Below are positions 1 through 8,177 of a stretch of DNA of 46,551 nt, piece after piece. Where the stretch lies: the NCBI GenBank assembly GCA_026392415.1, contig JAPLCC010000028.1, positions 1-46,551 of the forward strand, read 5' to 3'. Source of the DNA: Propionibacteriales bacterium. Lineage in GTDB: Bacteria > Actinomycetota > Actinomycetes > Propionibacteriales > Nocardioidaceae. Numbering within the stretch: the stretch's first letter is position 1; each line of letters begins with the position of its first letter. The notes beneath the pieces are model-generated. The model worked only from the letters and a program-made list of their open reading frames with translations. It was not told the DNA's origin and searched no databases. The translations under genes and the position numbers were made by a program.

Positions 1-90
1 GAAATCCTGTCCACCCACAACATCGAGCCCGACAAGAACTACTGGCGCAACACGCAAAGAGCCCCCGGCCGATGGCCGGGAGCTCTCTGA
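1..90 (+). CDS. C-terminal tail of an unrecognised protein (5' end outside window)
   Basis: An open frame enters from the left edge and stops at TGA 88-90, giving 29 residues (begins EILSTHNIEPDKNYWR, ends RWPGAL). I do not recognise the family. The last ten codons lie inside a strong hairpin, which is unusual for coding sequence, so the frame could be fortuitous. If the tRNA fragment that follows is an attachment site, this segment is on the chromosomal side of the junction. Confidence 0.3.
   Translation, partial: EILSTHNIEPDKNYWRNTQRAPGRWPGAL
59..85 (+). terminator. Hairpin terminator at the end of the left-edge gene
   Basis: GAGCCCCCGGCC (59-70) pairs with GGCCGGGAGCTC (74-85) around a GAT loop: 11 of 12 positions pair, with one C-A mismatch. 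A loosely T-rich stretch (TCTGACTTGTCACTCTTGT) follows, without a true T run. It fits an actinobacterial intrinsic terminator of rightward transcription, and being near-symmetric it could also act on leftward transcripts from the tRNA side. Confidence 0.6.
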
Positions 91-142
91 CTTGTCACTC
101 TTGTCGCGACTCAGGTGTCACCTATGTCCCGACTCATCACAA

Positions 143-189
<47 letters not shown>

Positions 190-507
190 GCTTCCCGGGC
201 CGTCGCACGCGGGATTCACGCCTAGAATTGGGGCAATTCAACGCATGAAACGGCACGGATTGCGAGGCGGGGGTACGCCGGGGGTAAGCGTCTCCGTCAC
301 GGCCATCGTTGATCGACATTGGGCTCAGCTGACCATTTTGCGGACTGTTTGCGGACTGGCGGTGCCTGCCCCGCCGAGCAAAGGTCCTCGCCGAGATCCC
401 AGTTCATGCTTAGCGCGCGAAGCCTGGGAACAGGGTTCGATAGCTGCAGCCGAGTGTCCCCAAGTTCACGATTCCAAGGCGGTCGTGTCCATGCTCGCCG
501 GCCACGG
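190..507. other. Gene-free stretch beside the tRNA fragment
   Basis: I see no credible coding region here. Open frames exist on both strands but they run antisense through the dehydrogenase gene or across the tRNA fragment and lack ribosome-binding sites. The stretch holds the tandem 11-bp repeat at 337-358 and is less GC-rich than the flanking genes in places. It is best explained as the end of an integrated element whose integrase is not adjacent. Confidence 0.5.
337..358. repeat. Perfect tandem 11-bp repeat TTTGCGGACTG x2
   Basis: TTTGCGGACTG occurs at 337-347 and again at 348-358 with no gap. The 11-bp period is about one DNA turn, so a protein binding both copies would contact one face. 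The position, about 150 bp inside the presumed element from the tRNA junction, is where integrase or excisionase arm sites are commonly found. That role is inference. Confidence 0.6.
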
Positions 508-1692
508 TCAGTACGAGCGCGGGAGTCCGAGCGAGTGCTGGGCGACGAAGTTGAGCACCATCTCTGCGTTGATCGGGGCGATGCGCAGCAGCCGCGCCAG
601 CCAGTACATGTCCGAGACTCCGTACTCAAGCGTCAGGCCGTTGCCGCCATGGGTCTGGATCGCCGCGTCGACGGCGTGGGTGGCCGCGTCGGCAGCGGCG
701 TACTTGGCGATGTTCGAGGCCTCCGCGGCGGCGGGGTCGCCGGCGTCGTACAGCGCGGCAGCCTTCTGCGTCATCAACCGGGCCAGCTCGAGCTCGACCT
801 TTGCCTTGGCCAGCGGGTGCTGGACCGCTTGGTGTGCGCCGATCGGCGTCTTCCAGACCTGACGTCCGTTCGCGTAGGCGACCGCCTTCTCCAGGGCGAG
901 GCGGGCGACGCCGTTGGCGACCGCGGCGATCGCGACCCGCTCGGGGTTGAGCCCGTCGAAAAGGGGACCGAAGCCGCTCTCCTCGCCGCCGATGAGGCGG
1001 TCGGACTCGACGAGGACGTCGTCGAAGTGGAGCGTCCAGTGGCGGTCCGGCCACATGTACTGCACGGCGATCGGGGTGCGGGTGAACCCGGGCGCGTCCA
1101 CGTCCACGATGGCCAGGCAGGGCGCGCCGAGCTCGCCGTCGGGGTGCCGGAACTTAGCGACGACCAGCACGGCTCCGGCGTCCTCGACGCCGGAGATGAA
1201 GGTCTTCTGGCCGCTCAGCAGGTAGCCGTCGCCGTCACGTCGCAGCTCGGTGCGCATGTTGTGGGCGTTGGTGCCGGCGTCGGTCTCGGTGATGGCGAAG
1301 GCCATCTTCATCGTGCCGGCAGCCACGCCGCGCAGCCAGCGCTCCTTCTGCTCGGGGGTGCCGTGACGCTCGAGGACCGAGCCGGCGATGCCGGACGACA
1401 CCACGAACATCAGCGCCGGGCCACCTGACGCGGTGGTCTCCTCGATGACCGCCTGGAGCATCGACAGACCCATCCCGCCGCCTCCCCACTCCTCGGAAAT
1501 GTTCACGCCGGCGAACCCGTGGGAGGCCAGTGCGGCCCAGAGCTTGCTCGGCGCAATGCCGGCGTCAAAGCACTCGCGGGCGTAGCGCGGCCCGAAGGAC
1601 GTCACGATCCTGCGCACGGACTCGCGGACGTGGAGCTCCTCAGGAGAGGGCGTCAGGGGGAGCAGCGCACGGTTGTCGAGGGCGAGGTTCAC
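508..1692 (-). CDS. Acyl-CoA dehydrogenase (FadE-type flavoenzyme)
   Basis: A 394-residue FAD-dependent acyl-CoA dehydrogenase, which introduces the alpha,beta double bond in a CoA thioester. The FAD-contact segment reads AFAITETDAGTN (about 131-142), followed by GYLLSGQKTFISG. Glu251 in GLNPERVAIAA is the likely catalytic base, at the helix-G position used by isovaleryl- and long-chain-type enzymes; the usual YEGT motif near the C-terminus is replaced by LRIAPIN. The GTG start at 1692 is chosen because AGGAGG lies 4 nt upstream; an ATG at 1716 would add eight residues without a better site. It lies downstream of a TetR gene on the same strand, with a possible promoter and operator between. 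Substrate chain length cannot be read from the sequence. Confidence 0.9.
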   Translation of the reverse strand: MNLALDNRALLPLTPSPEELHVRESVRRIVTSFGPRYARECFDAGIAPSKLWAALASHGFAGVNISEEWGGGGMGLSMLQAVIEETTASGGPALMFVVSSGIAGSVLERHGTPEQKERWLRGVAAGTMKMAFAITETDAGTNAHNMRTELRRDGDGYLLSGQKTFISGVEDAGAVLVVAKFRHPDGELGAPCLAIVDVDAPGFTRTPIAVQYMWPDRHWTLHFDDVLVESDRLIGGEESGFGPLFDGLNPERVAIAAVANGVARLALEKAVAYANGRQVWKTPIGAHQAVQHPLAKAKVELELARLMTQKAAALYDAGDPAAAEASNIAKYAAADAATHAVDAAIQTHGGNGLTLEYGVSDMYWLARLLRIAPINAEMVLNFVAQHSLGLPRSY

Positions 1693-1769
1693 GGTGCCTC
1701 CTAGGACTGACGGCACCCGGTGGTGCGCGTCGGGGACGGGGATCGCTCTAGGCGAGCCACCGAGGCACT

Positions 1770-1798
1770 ACCTTCGCTTCGTTAGTTGTTACTGTCAA
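1770..1798 (-). promoter_or_regulatory. Candidate promoter and TetR-type site before the acyl-CoA dehydrogenase
   Basis: On the minus strand TTGACA (plus coordinates 1793-1798) is a perfect -35 box; 17 nt later GAAGGT is only a weak -10. The spacer and -10 contain ACTAAC...GGTAGT, an imperfect inverted repeat. On the plus strand the 17-mer ACCTTCGCTTCGTTAGT (1770-1786) matches the core of the palindrome before the neighbouring TetR gene (2512-2528) at 11 of 17 positions. It may be a second site for that regulator; this is weak evidence. Confidence 0.3.
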
Positions 1799-1834
1799 TG
1801 CGCCAGCAAGAATGGTTCCGGGCCCTTCGCCGAC

Positions 1835-2455
1835 TCAGGAGGGACCGAGGAGGCGAGCAGCACCCTCCTCGAACAGCGCCAGCACGAGCTCGTGCACCTC
1901 GTCGCGGGTCACTCGTTCGTAGCCGACCCACTGCAGGGCGGCAGCCTCCGCCCCGGCGACGCACACACGGAGGTGCGCGTGGGTCCGACCCGAGAGGGCA
2001 TCGACGGGCCCGACCCCCATCACTGCGGCCACCTGGTGCGCGAGGGCATCGCGAGCATCCTCGACGGCCTGGCGGACCTCGGGGTCACCCAGGCCCTGCG
2101 CATGGACGGCATCGAGCCACAGCTCTCGGTGCTCGGCGACGACGTCGAGCCAGCCGGCCACGCTGGCGGTCAGTCGGTCGGCCAGGGTCTGGCCGTGCAC
2201 GTACTCCGGCACGGGAAGGGCGCCCACGGTCAGGATCCGTCGCACGACCGCCACGTAGAGGTTGCGCTTGGTGCCGAAGTGGTGGTTGATCAAGCCCCGC
2301 GTGACACCGAGCTCCTCGGCGATCTCGTCGAGGGAGATGTCGCCGTAGTGCCGGTTGCGGAACAGCACCGCAGCAGCGTCGACGATCTGGCGTTGGCGCT
2401 GCGGCGCGGACAGGCGCTCCCGGCGAGGCCTTTCGACTGCTTCAGGGGCGGACAT
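1835..2455 (-). CDS. TetR/AcrR-family transcriptional regulator
   Basis: A 206-residue TetR-type repressor. The N-terminal helix-turn-helix includes DISLDEIAEELGVTRG and recognition helix LINHHFGTKRNLY; the rest is the ligand-binding domain. The recognition helix closely resembles that of the TetR protein at 20995-21645 (VTRGLLHHYFGTKRGLY). The ATG at 2455 is chosen because the protein then starts at MSAPEAV, just ahead of the DNA-binding domain. A TTG at 2503 has AGGA four bases upstream and would add 16 residues, so the start is uncertain. It is divergent from the NTF2-like/LLM/carboxylase operon and upstream of the dehydrogenase gene, so both are likely targets. An acyl-CoA or related thioester is the probable effector. 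Confidence 0.85.
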   Translation of the reverse strand: MSAPEAVERPRRERLSAPQRQRQIVDAAAVLFRNRHYGDISLDEIAEELGVTRGLINHHFGTKRNLYVAVVRRILTVGALPVPEYVHGQTLADRLTASVAGWLDVVAEHRELWLDAVHAQGLGDPEVRQAVEDARDALAHQVAAVMGVGPVDALSGRTHAHLRVCVAGAEAAALQWVGYERVTRDEVHELVLALFEEGAARLLGPS

Positions 2456-2509
2456 TCCGCCAATGCTAGCCAGACCCTTGTGGGATACGAGCGTACTCTG
2501 CAACAGTTC

Positions 2510-2530
2510 CTACTGACGTTTCGCCAGTAG
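2510..2530. promoter_or_regulatory. 21-bp palindromic operator candidate between tetR and the NTF2-like gene
   Basis: CTACTGACG (2510-2518) faces CGCCAGTAG (2522-2530) around TTT; 8 of 9 arm positions pair. It lies in the divergent intergenic region, 40 bp before the GTG of the rightward operon and near the 5' end of the TetR gene. This fits autorepression plus control of the rightward operon. Binding is inferred. Confidence 0.5.
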
Positions 2531-2570
2531 TGGTGTGCCGATCAGGGCCACTCGTTCAAAGGAGAACCCC

Positions 2571-3434
2571 GTGACGAAGACCGAGCAGACGACGCTCCGA
2601 CCGTCCAACGGACCGTCCCCCACGACGGGCCGGCCGCCGGTCGAGTACTCGAGGGAGGTCAAGGACGACCCGGCATTCGAGGAGCGTTTCCGCGCCACGA
2701 TGGCGCGCAAGACGCTGCGCAAACCTCCACCCCCCTTCATCAAGGGCACGCGCGCGCACCCCGAGCGGATGGAGACCGAGGACGAGCTCTGCCGCCGCAC
2801 GCAGACGTTCTTCACCTCGTTCGAGGAGCACATGAAGTTCTACTCCGAGCACCTGCCCTACGACGTCACGTGGATGACGGACTGGCTCAAGCGCTACTGG
2901 GTGGCGTGGGACCGCGGCATCGACGAGGACCTCGTGCGTCAGACCGTGGCCGAGGACTGCGTCTACAAGGACCCGGTGTCCTTCGGCCGCCCGATGGTCG
3001 GGATCCAGGCCTTCCTGGACTACAACTACGCCTTCTTCGAGGCCATTCCGGACCTGCGCTACGACGGCATCCCCGGCGAGTGCTCGGTCAGCGTCGCAGC
3101 CGACGGCGCGGTCCTCTTCATGGCCCGCTACACCGGCTGCGGGCACTGGGACAAGCCACTGCGCATATACCCCTGGACCAAGAACGCCCGCGCTCTTCCG
3201 GCAACCGGGGCGTTCATGCGGGCGGTGGCCGTGGACCGCTACCACTTCAACCCGGAGGGCAAGATCATCCGCGGCGAGACCTTGTGGGACGCCTTCGAGG
3301 GCCTGCAGATGTCGTCGGTCCTGCCCAGCGACACCAGTCTGACCTTCAACGCCATGCTGACCGTCGGTAACTGGACGTCGCGGGCCACGCGACTGCGCCG
3401 CAGGCTGCCGATCATCGGCGGCGAGACCTGTTGA
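2571..3434 (+). CDS. NTF2/SnoaL-like fold protein, paralogue A
   Basis: A 287-residue protein I place in the broad NTF2/SnoaL-like superfamily (small cone-shaped barrels acting as isomerases, cyclases, hydratases or binding proteins). Support is the segment DLVRQTVAEDCVYKDPVSFG, then GIQAFLDYNYAFFEAIPDLR, typical of SnoaL-like N-terminal halves, and MARYTGCGHWDKPL. About 100 residues precede the core, rich in Pro then Trp/Tyr (VTWMTDWLKRYWVAW), longer than usual. No signal peptide or membrane segment. GTG 2571 is chosen because AAAGGAG lies six bases upstream. A clear paralogue is at 15422-16222. It is first in an operon with an LLM oxidoreductase and a carboxylase. The reaction is unknown. 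Confidence 0.75.
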   Translation: MTKTEQTTLRPSNGPSPTTGRPPVEYSREVKDDPAFEERFRATMARKTLRKPPPPFIKGTRAHPERMETEDELCRRTQTFFTSFEEHMKFYSEHLPYDVTWMTDWLKRYWVAWDRGIDEDLVRQTVAEDCVYKDPVSFGRPMVGIQAFLDYNYAFFEAIPDLRYDGIPGECSVSVAADGAVLFMARYTGCGHWDKPLRIYPWTKNARALPATGAFMRAVAVDRYHFNPEGKIIRGETLWDAFEGLQMSSVLPSDTSLTFNAMLTVGNWTSRATRLRRRLPIIGGETC

Positions 3435-3462
3435 GCTCCACGCCACCGCGAAGGACGAGACC

Positions 3463-4479
3463 GTGAAGATCGGCTACGTCATCACCGCCCCGCAGACCCT
3501 TGACGCGGCGACGATCTCCGAGATCGAGGCGATGGGGGTGGACTCCGTCTGGATCCCCGAGGCCTACGGCTACGACTGCCTCACGCCCCTGGCCTGGGCC
3601 GCGGCCTGCTCGAGCAGGCTGCGGCTCGGCAGTTCGATCGTGCAGATGTCGGCCCGCACGCCGACCGCCACGGCGATGGCGGCGATGACGCTGGACCAGC
3701 TCTCGGGTGGGCGCTTCACGCTGGGGCTGGGGGCGTCCGGTCCCCAGGTGGTGGAGGGCTGGTACGGACAGCCGTATGCGCGACCGCTGGCCCGGACCCG
3801 CGAGTACTTCGACGTGGTGCGCACCGTGATGGCCCGTGAGAAGCCCTTGGAGTATCACGGCGAGTTCTTCGACCACCCGTACGTCGGCGGCACCGGACTG
3901 GGCAAGCCCCTGAAGTCGATCGCCCACCCCCTGCGGGCCGACCAGCCGGTGCTCCTCGCCGCGGAGGGCCCGAAGAACGTCGCCCTCGCCGCCGAGATCG
4001 CCGACGGCTGGATCGCGATGCTCCTCGGCCCCGGCAACGACTCCTACTACCGGGAGTGCCTGCAGAACGGCTTCGCTGACCGCAGCAGCGAGCGTCGTCC
4101 GGTCGAGGACTTCGAGGTGATCACCACGATGCCCGTGGTCGTCGACGACGACGTCGAGGTCGCGGCCGACGCCGTGCGCGAGTACCTCGCGCTCTACATC
4201 GGCGGCATGGGGGCCCGCGGGCGGAACTTCCACTACGACGTCGTGGCGCGCCTGGGCTACGAGGACGTCGCGGAACGCGTCCAGACGCTCTACCTGGGCG
4301 GCCGCAAGGCCGAGGCCGCCGCAACAATCCCCACCCGGCTCATCGAGGAGGTCGCCCTCGTCGGACCGGCCGCCAAGATCCGCGACGACCTGCAGGCGCT
4401 GGAGGGCACGGTGACCACCACCTTGTGCGTGCTCGGCGACCTCCACGCCGTGCGGACGCTCGTCGAGTGCCGGTCCTGA
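3463..4479 (+). CDS. LLM-class (F420-dependent type) oxidoreductase
   Basis: A 338-residue luciferase-like monooxygenase-fold (TIM-barrel) flavin/F420 oxidoreductase, resembling the mycobacterial Rv3520c type. Visible family features are the N-terminal strand MKIGYVI, the segment LRLGSSIVQMSARTP, TLDQLSGGRFTLGLGASGPQ (about 78-97) and YARPLARTREY. F420 rather than FMN use is inferred from family resemblance. The GTG start at 3463 has AAGGACGAG just upstream. The gene begins 28 bp after the NTF2-like gene and precedes the carboxylase beta gene by 73 bp, so it is probably co-transcribed. It could reduce an enoyl or keto group or act as a dehydrogenase; the substrate is unknown. Confidence 0.85.
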   Translation: MKIGYVITAPQTLDAATISEIEAMGVDSVWIPEAYGYDCLTPLAWAAACSSRLRLGSSIVQMSARTPTATAMAAMTLDQLSGGRFTLGLGASGPQVVEGWYGQPYARPLARTREYFDVVRTVMAREKPLEYHGEFFDHPYVGGTGLGKPLKSIAHPLRADQPVLLAAEGPKNVALAAEIADGWIAMLLGPGNDSYYRECLQNGFADRSSERRPVEDFEVITTMPVVVDDDVEVAADAVREYLALYIGGMGARGRNFHYDVVARLGYEDVAERVQTLYLGGRKAEAAATIPTRLIEEVALVGPAAKIRDDLQALEGTVTTTLCVLGDLHAVRTLVECRS

Positions 4480-4552
4480 CTCTGACCCCGAGCCCCAGCC
4501 GACCGCACAACCGGCAGGTCGCCCAACCACCCGCTCCGCCTGGAGGTCTCCC

Positions 4553-6154
<1,602 letters not shown>

Positions 6155-6184
6155 GCCTCCGGGCCTTTCCAGAAAGTGCCTTCC

Positions 6185-8167
6185 ATGATCTCCTCCTTGC
6201 TCGTCGCGAACCGCGGTGAGATCGCCCGCCGCATCTTCCGCAGCTGCCGCGACGCCGGCATCATCACCGTCGCCGTGCACTCCGACGCCGATGCGAGCGC
6301 CCTGCACGCCCTCGAGGCGGATGTGGCCGTGCGCCTGCCCGGCGACGCAGCCGGGGACACCTACCTGCGTGCCGACCTCGTCGTGGCCGCCGCCCTCGAC
6401 GCCGGAGCCGACGCCGTCCACCCCGGCTACGGCTTCCTCTCGGAGAACGCCGACTTCGCCCGCGCGGTGATCGCGGCCGGCCTCACCTGGGTGGGTCCGC
6501 CCCCTTCCGCGATCGACGCGATGGGATCGAAGATCGCGGCCAAGGAGATGATGGCTGCGGCGGGCGTACCAGTTCTCTCCCAGCTGGACCCGGCCACGGT
6601 CACCGGGGCCGACCTCCCGGTCCTCGTGAAGGCGTCGGCCGGGGGCGGCGGACGCGGGATGCGCATCGTCACCGACCTGGCCGACCTGCCCGAGCAGATC
6701 GACCTCGCGCGCGCTGAGGCCGCCAGCGCCTTCGGCGACCCCACCGTGTTCTGTGAGCCCTATCTCGCGACCGGCCGCCACATCGAGGTGCAGGTGCTCG
6801 CCGACACCCACGGCACCGTGTGGACGCTCGGCGAGCGCGACTGCTCGATCCAGCGACGCCACCAGAAGGTCGTGGAGGAGGCGCCGTCCCCGTTCGTGGA
6901 CGTCGAGCTCCGCGAGCGGTTATGCACCGCGGCCAGCGAGGCCGTCAGCGCCATCGGCTACGTCGGCGCCGGCACGGTGGAGTTCCTCGCCTCGGACGAC
7001 GGACGATTCTTCTTCCTCGAGATGAACACGCGCCTCCAGGTCGAGCACCCGGTCACCGAGTGCGTCTTCGGCATCGACCTGGTCGACTGGCAGGTCCGCA
7101 TCGCCGAAGGTGCCCGGCTCCCCTCGCCCGAGCCGCCGCCGATGAGCGGCCACGCCATCGAGGTGCGCCTCTACGCCGAGGACCCCGCCGAGGACTGGCG
7201 CCCCACCAGCGGTGCCCTACACCTGCTGGACGTGCCCGGTGTCAACGCCGAGTTCCGCGTTCCCGGCGGCACGAGCGCAGCCCTCCGGCTGGACGCCGGC
7301 TTCGCCAGCGGCGACGTGGTCAGCACCCACTACGACTCCATGCTCGCCAAGGTGATCGTGTGGGCGCCGACCCGGGCCGAGGCCGCACGCCGGCTCGCTT
7401 CCGCGCTCGCCCGCACCCGCTTGCACGGCCTCACCACCAATCGCGACCTGCTCGTCAACGTGCTGCGCCACCCGGCCTTCCTCGCCGGCGACGTCCACAC
7501 CGCCTTCCTCGATCAGCACGGCCTCGACGAGCTGTCGCGCCCGATCGCGTCGAGCGACGCCGACCCGATCGCCGCGATCGCGGCGGCCCTCGCCGACGGC
7601 GCCGCCCAGCGCGCCGCCGCGACGACGATGGCGTCGGTGCGCCAGGGGTTCCGCACGCTCATGTCCCAGCCGGTCGAGAAGCGCTACCTCGCCGCCCGCG
7701 GCACGGGCGAGGAAATCATCGCGCGCTACACGCCCGCGCGCGGCACCATCGCGCTGCCCGACCTCGACGGTGTCGCCGTGCGGTCGGCGTCCCCGGGCCT
7801 GGTGGTGCTCGACGTGGCCGGACGCCGCATCGACCTCGCCGTGCACCGCACGCCCGACGGAGTCCACGTCGACTCGGTGCTCGGCCCGGTCGACCTCGTC
7901 GCAGTGCCGCGCTTCCCCGATTCCTCCGAAGTGGTCGCGCCGGGATCGCTGGTGGCCCCCATGCCCGGCTCCGTCGTCTCCGTGCACGTCGCGCCCGGCG
8001 ACACCGTCACCGCCGGCACGCCCCTGCTAGTGCTCGAAGCGATGAAGATGCACCACACCATCAAGGCCAGCGAGGACGGCGTGGTGGCGTCGCTCTCGGT
8101 CGCGGTCGGCGACCATGTCGAGACCGGCGCCGTGCTCGTCGTCCTCGCCACCGAGGGCGAGGCCTAG
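6185..8167 (+). CDS. Acyl-CoA carboxylase alpha subunit (biotin carboxylase plus biotin carrier)
   Basis: A 660-residue protein that carboxylates biotin with ATP and bicarbonate. It starts LLVANRGEIARRI, the hallmark biotin-carboxylase N-terminus. The ATP-grasp region contains VKASAGGGGRGMRIV (glycine-rich lid), RHIEVQVL, RDCSIQRRHQKVVEEAP, FLEMNTRLQVEHPVTE and GHAIEVRLYAEDP. A linker of about 130 residues leads to the biotinyl domain with APMPGSV and EAMKM; Lys621 is the biotin site. ATG 6185 is preferred over an in-frame GTG at 6176 because AGAAAG lies eight bases before it and the family starts here. It pairs with the upstream beta subunit. The gene ends 10 bp from the convergent molybdopterin oxidoreductase gene, with no obvious terminator. 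Confidence 0.93.
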   Translation: MISSLLVANRGEIARRIFRSCRDAGIITVAVHSDADASALHALEADVAVRLPGDAAGDTYLRADLVVAAALDAGADAVHPGYGFLSENADFARAVIAAGLTWVGPPPSAIDAMGSKIAAKEMMAAAGVPVLSQLDPATVTGADLPVLVKASAGGGGRGMRIVTDLADLPEQIDLARAEAASAFGDPTVFCEPYLATGRHIEVQVLADTHGTVWTLGERDCSIQRRHQKVVEEAPSPFVDVELRERLCTAASEAVSAIGYVGAGTVEFLASDDGRFFFLEMNTRLQVEHPVTECVFGIDLVDWQVRIAEGARLPSPEPPPMSGHAIEVRLYAEDPAEDWRPTSGALHLLDVPGVNAEFRVPGGTSAALRLDAGFASGDVVSTHYDSMLAKVIVWAPTRAEAARRLASALARTRLHGLTTNRDLLVNVLRHPAFLAGDVHTAFLDQHGLDELSRPIASSDADPIAAIAAALADGAAQRAAATTMASVRQGFRTLMSQPVEKRYLAARGTGEEIIARYTPARGTIALPDLDGVAVRSASPGLVVLDVAGRRIDLAVHRTPDGVHVDSVLGPVDLVAVPRFPDSSEVVAPGSLVAPMPGSVVSVHVAPGDTVTAGTPLLVLEAMKMHHTIKASEDGVVASLSVAVGDHVETGAVLVVLATEGEA

Positions 8168-8177
8168 TCACGACCTG

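Noticed and set aside
337..358. CRISPR or satellite array
   Set aside because: Only two direct copies, no spacers, no cas genes in the window.
319..1428. Long plus-strand frame opposite the first acyl-CoA dehydrogenase
   Set aside because: Mirror frame caused by high GC; the minus-strand protein has clear family motifs and an AGGAGG site.
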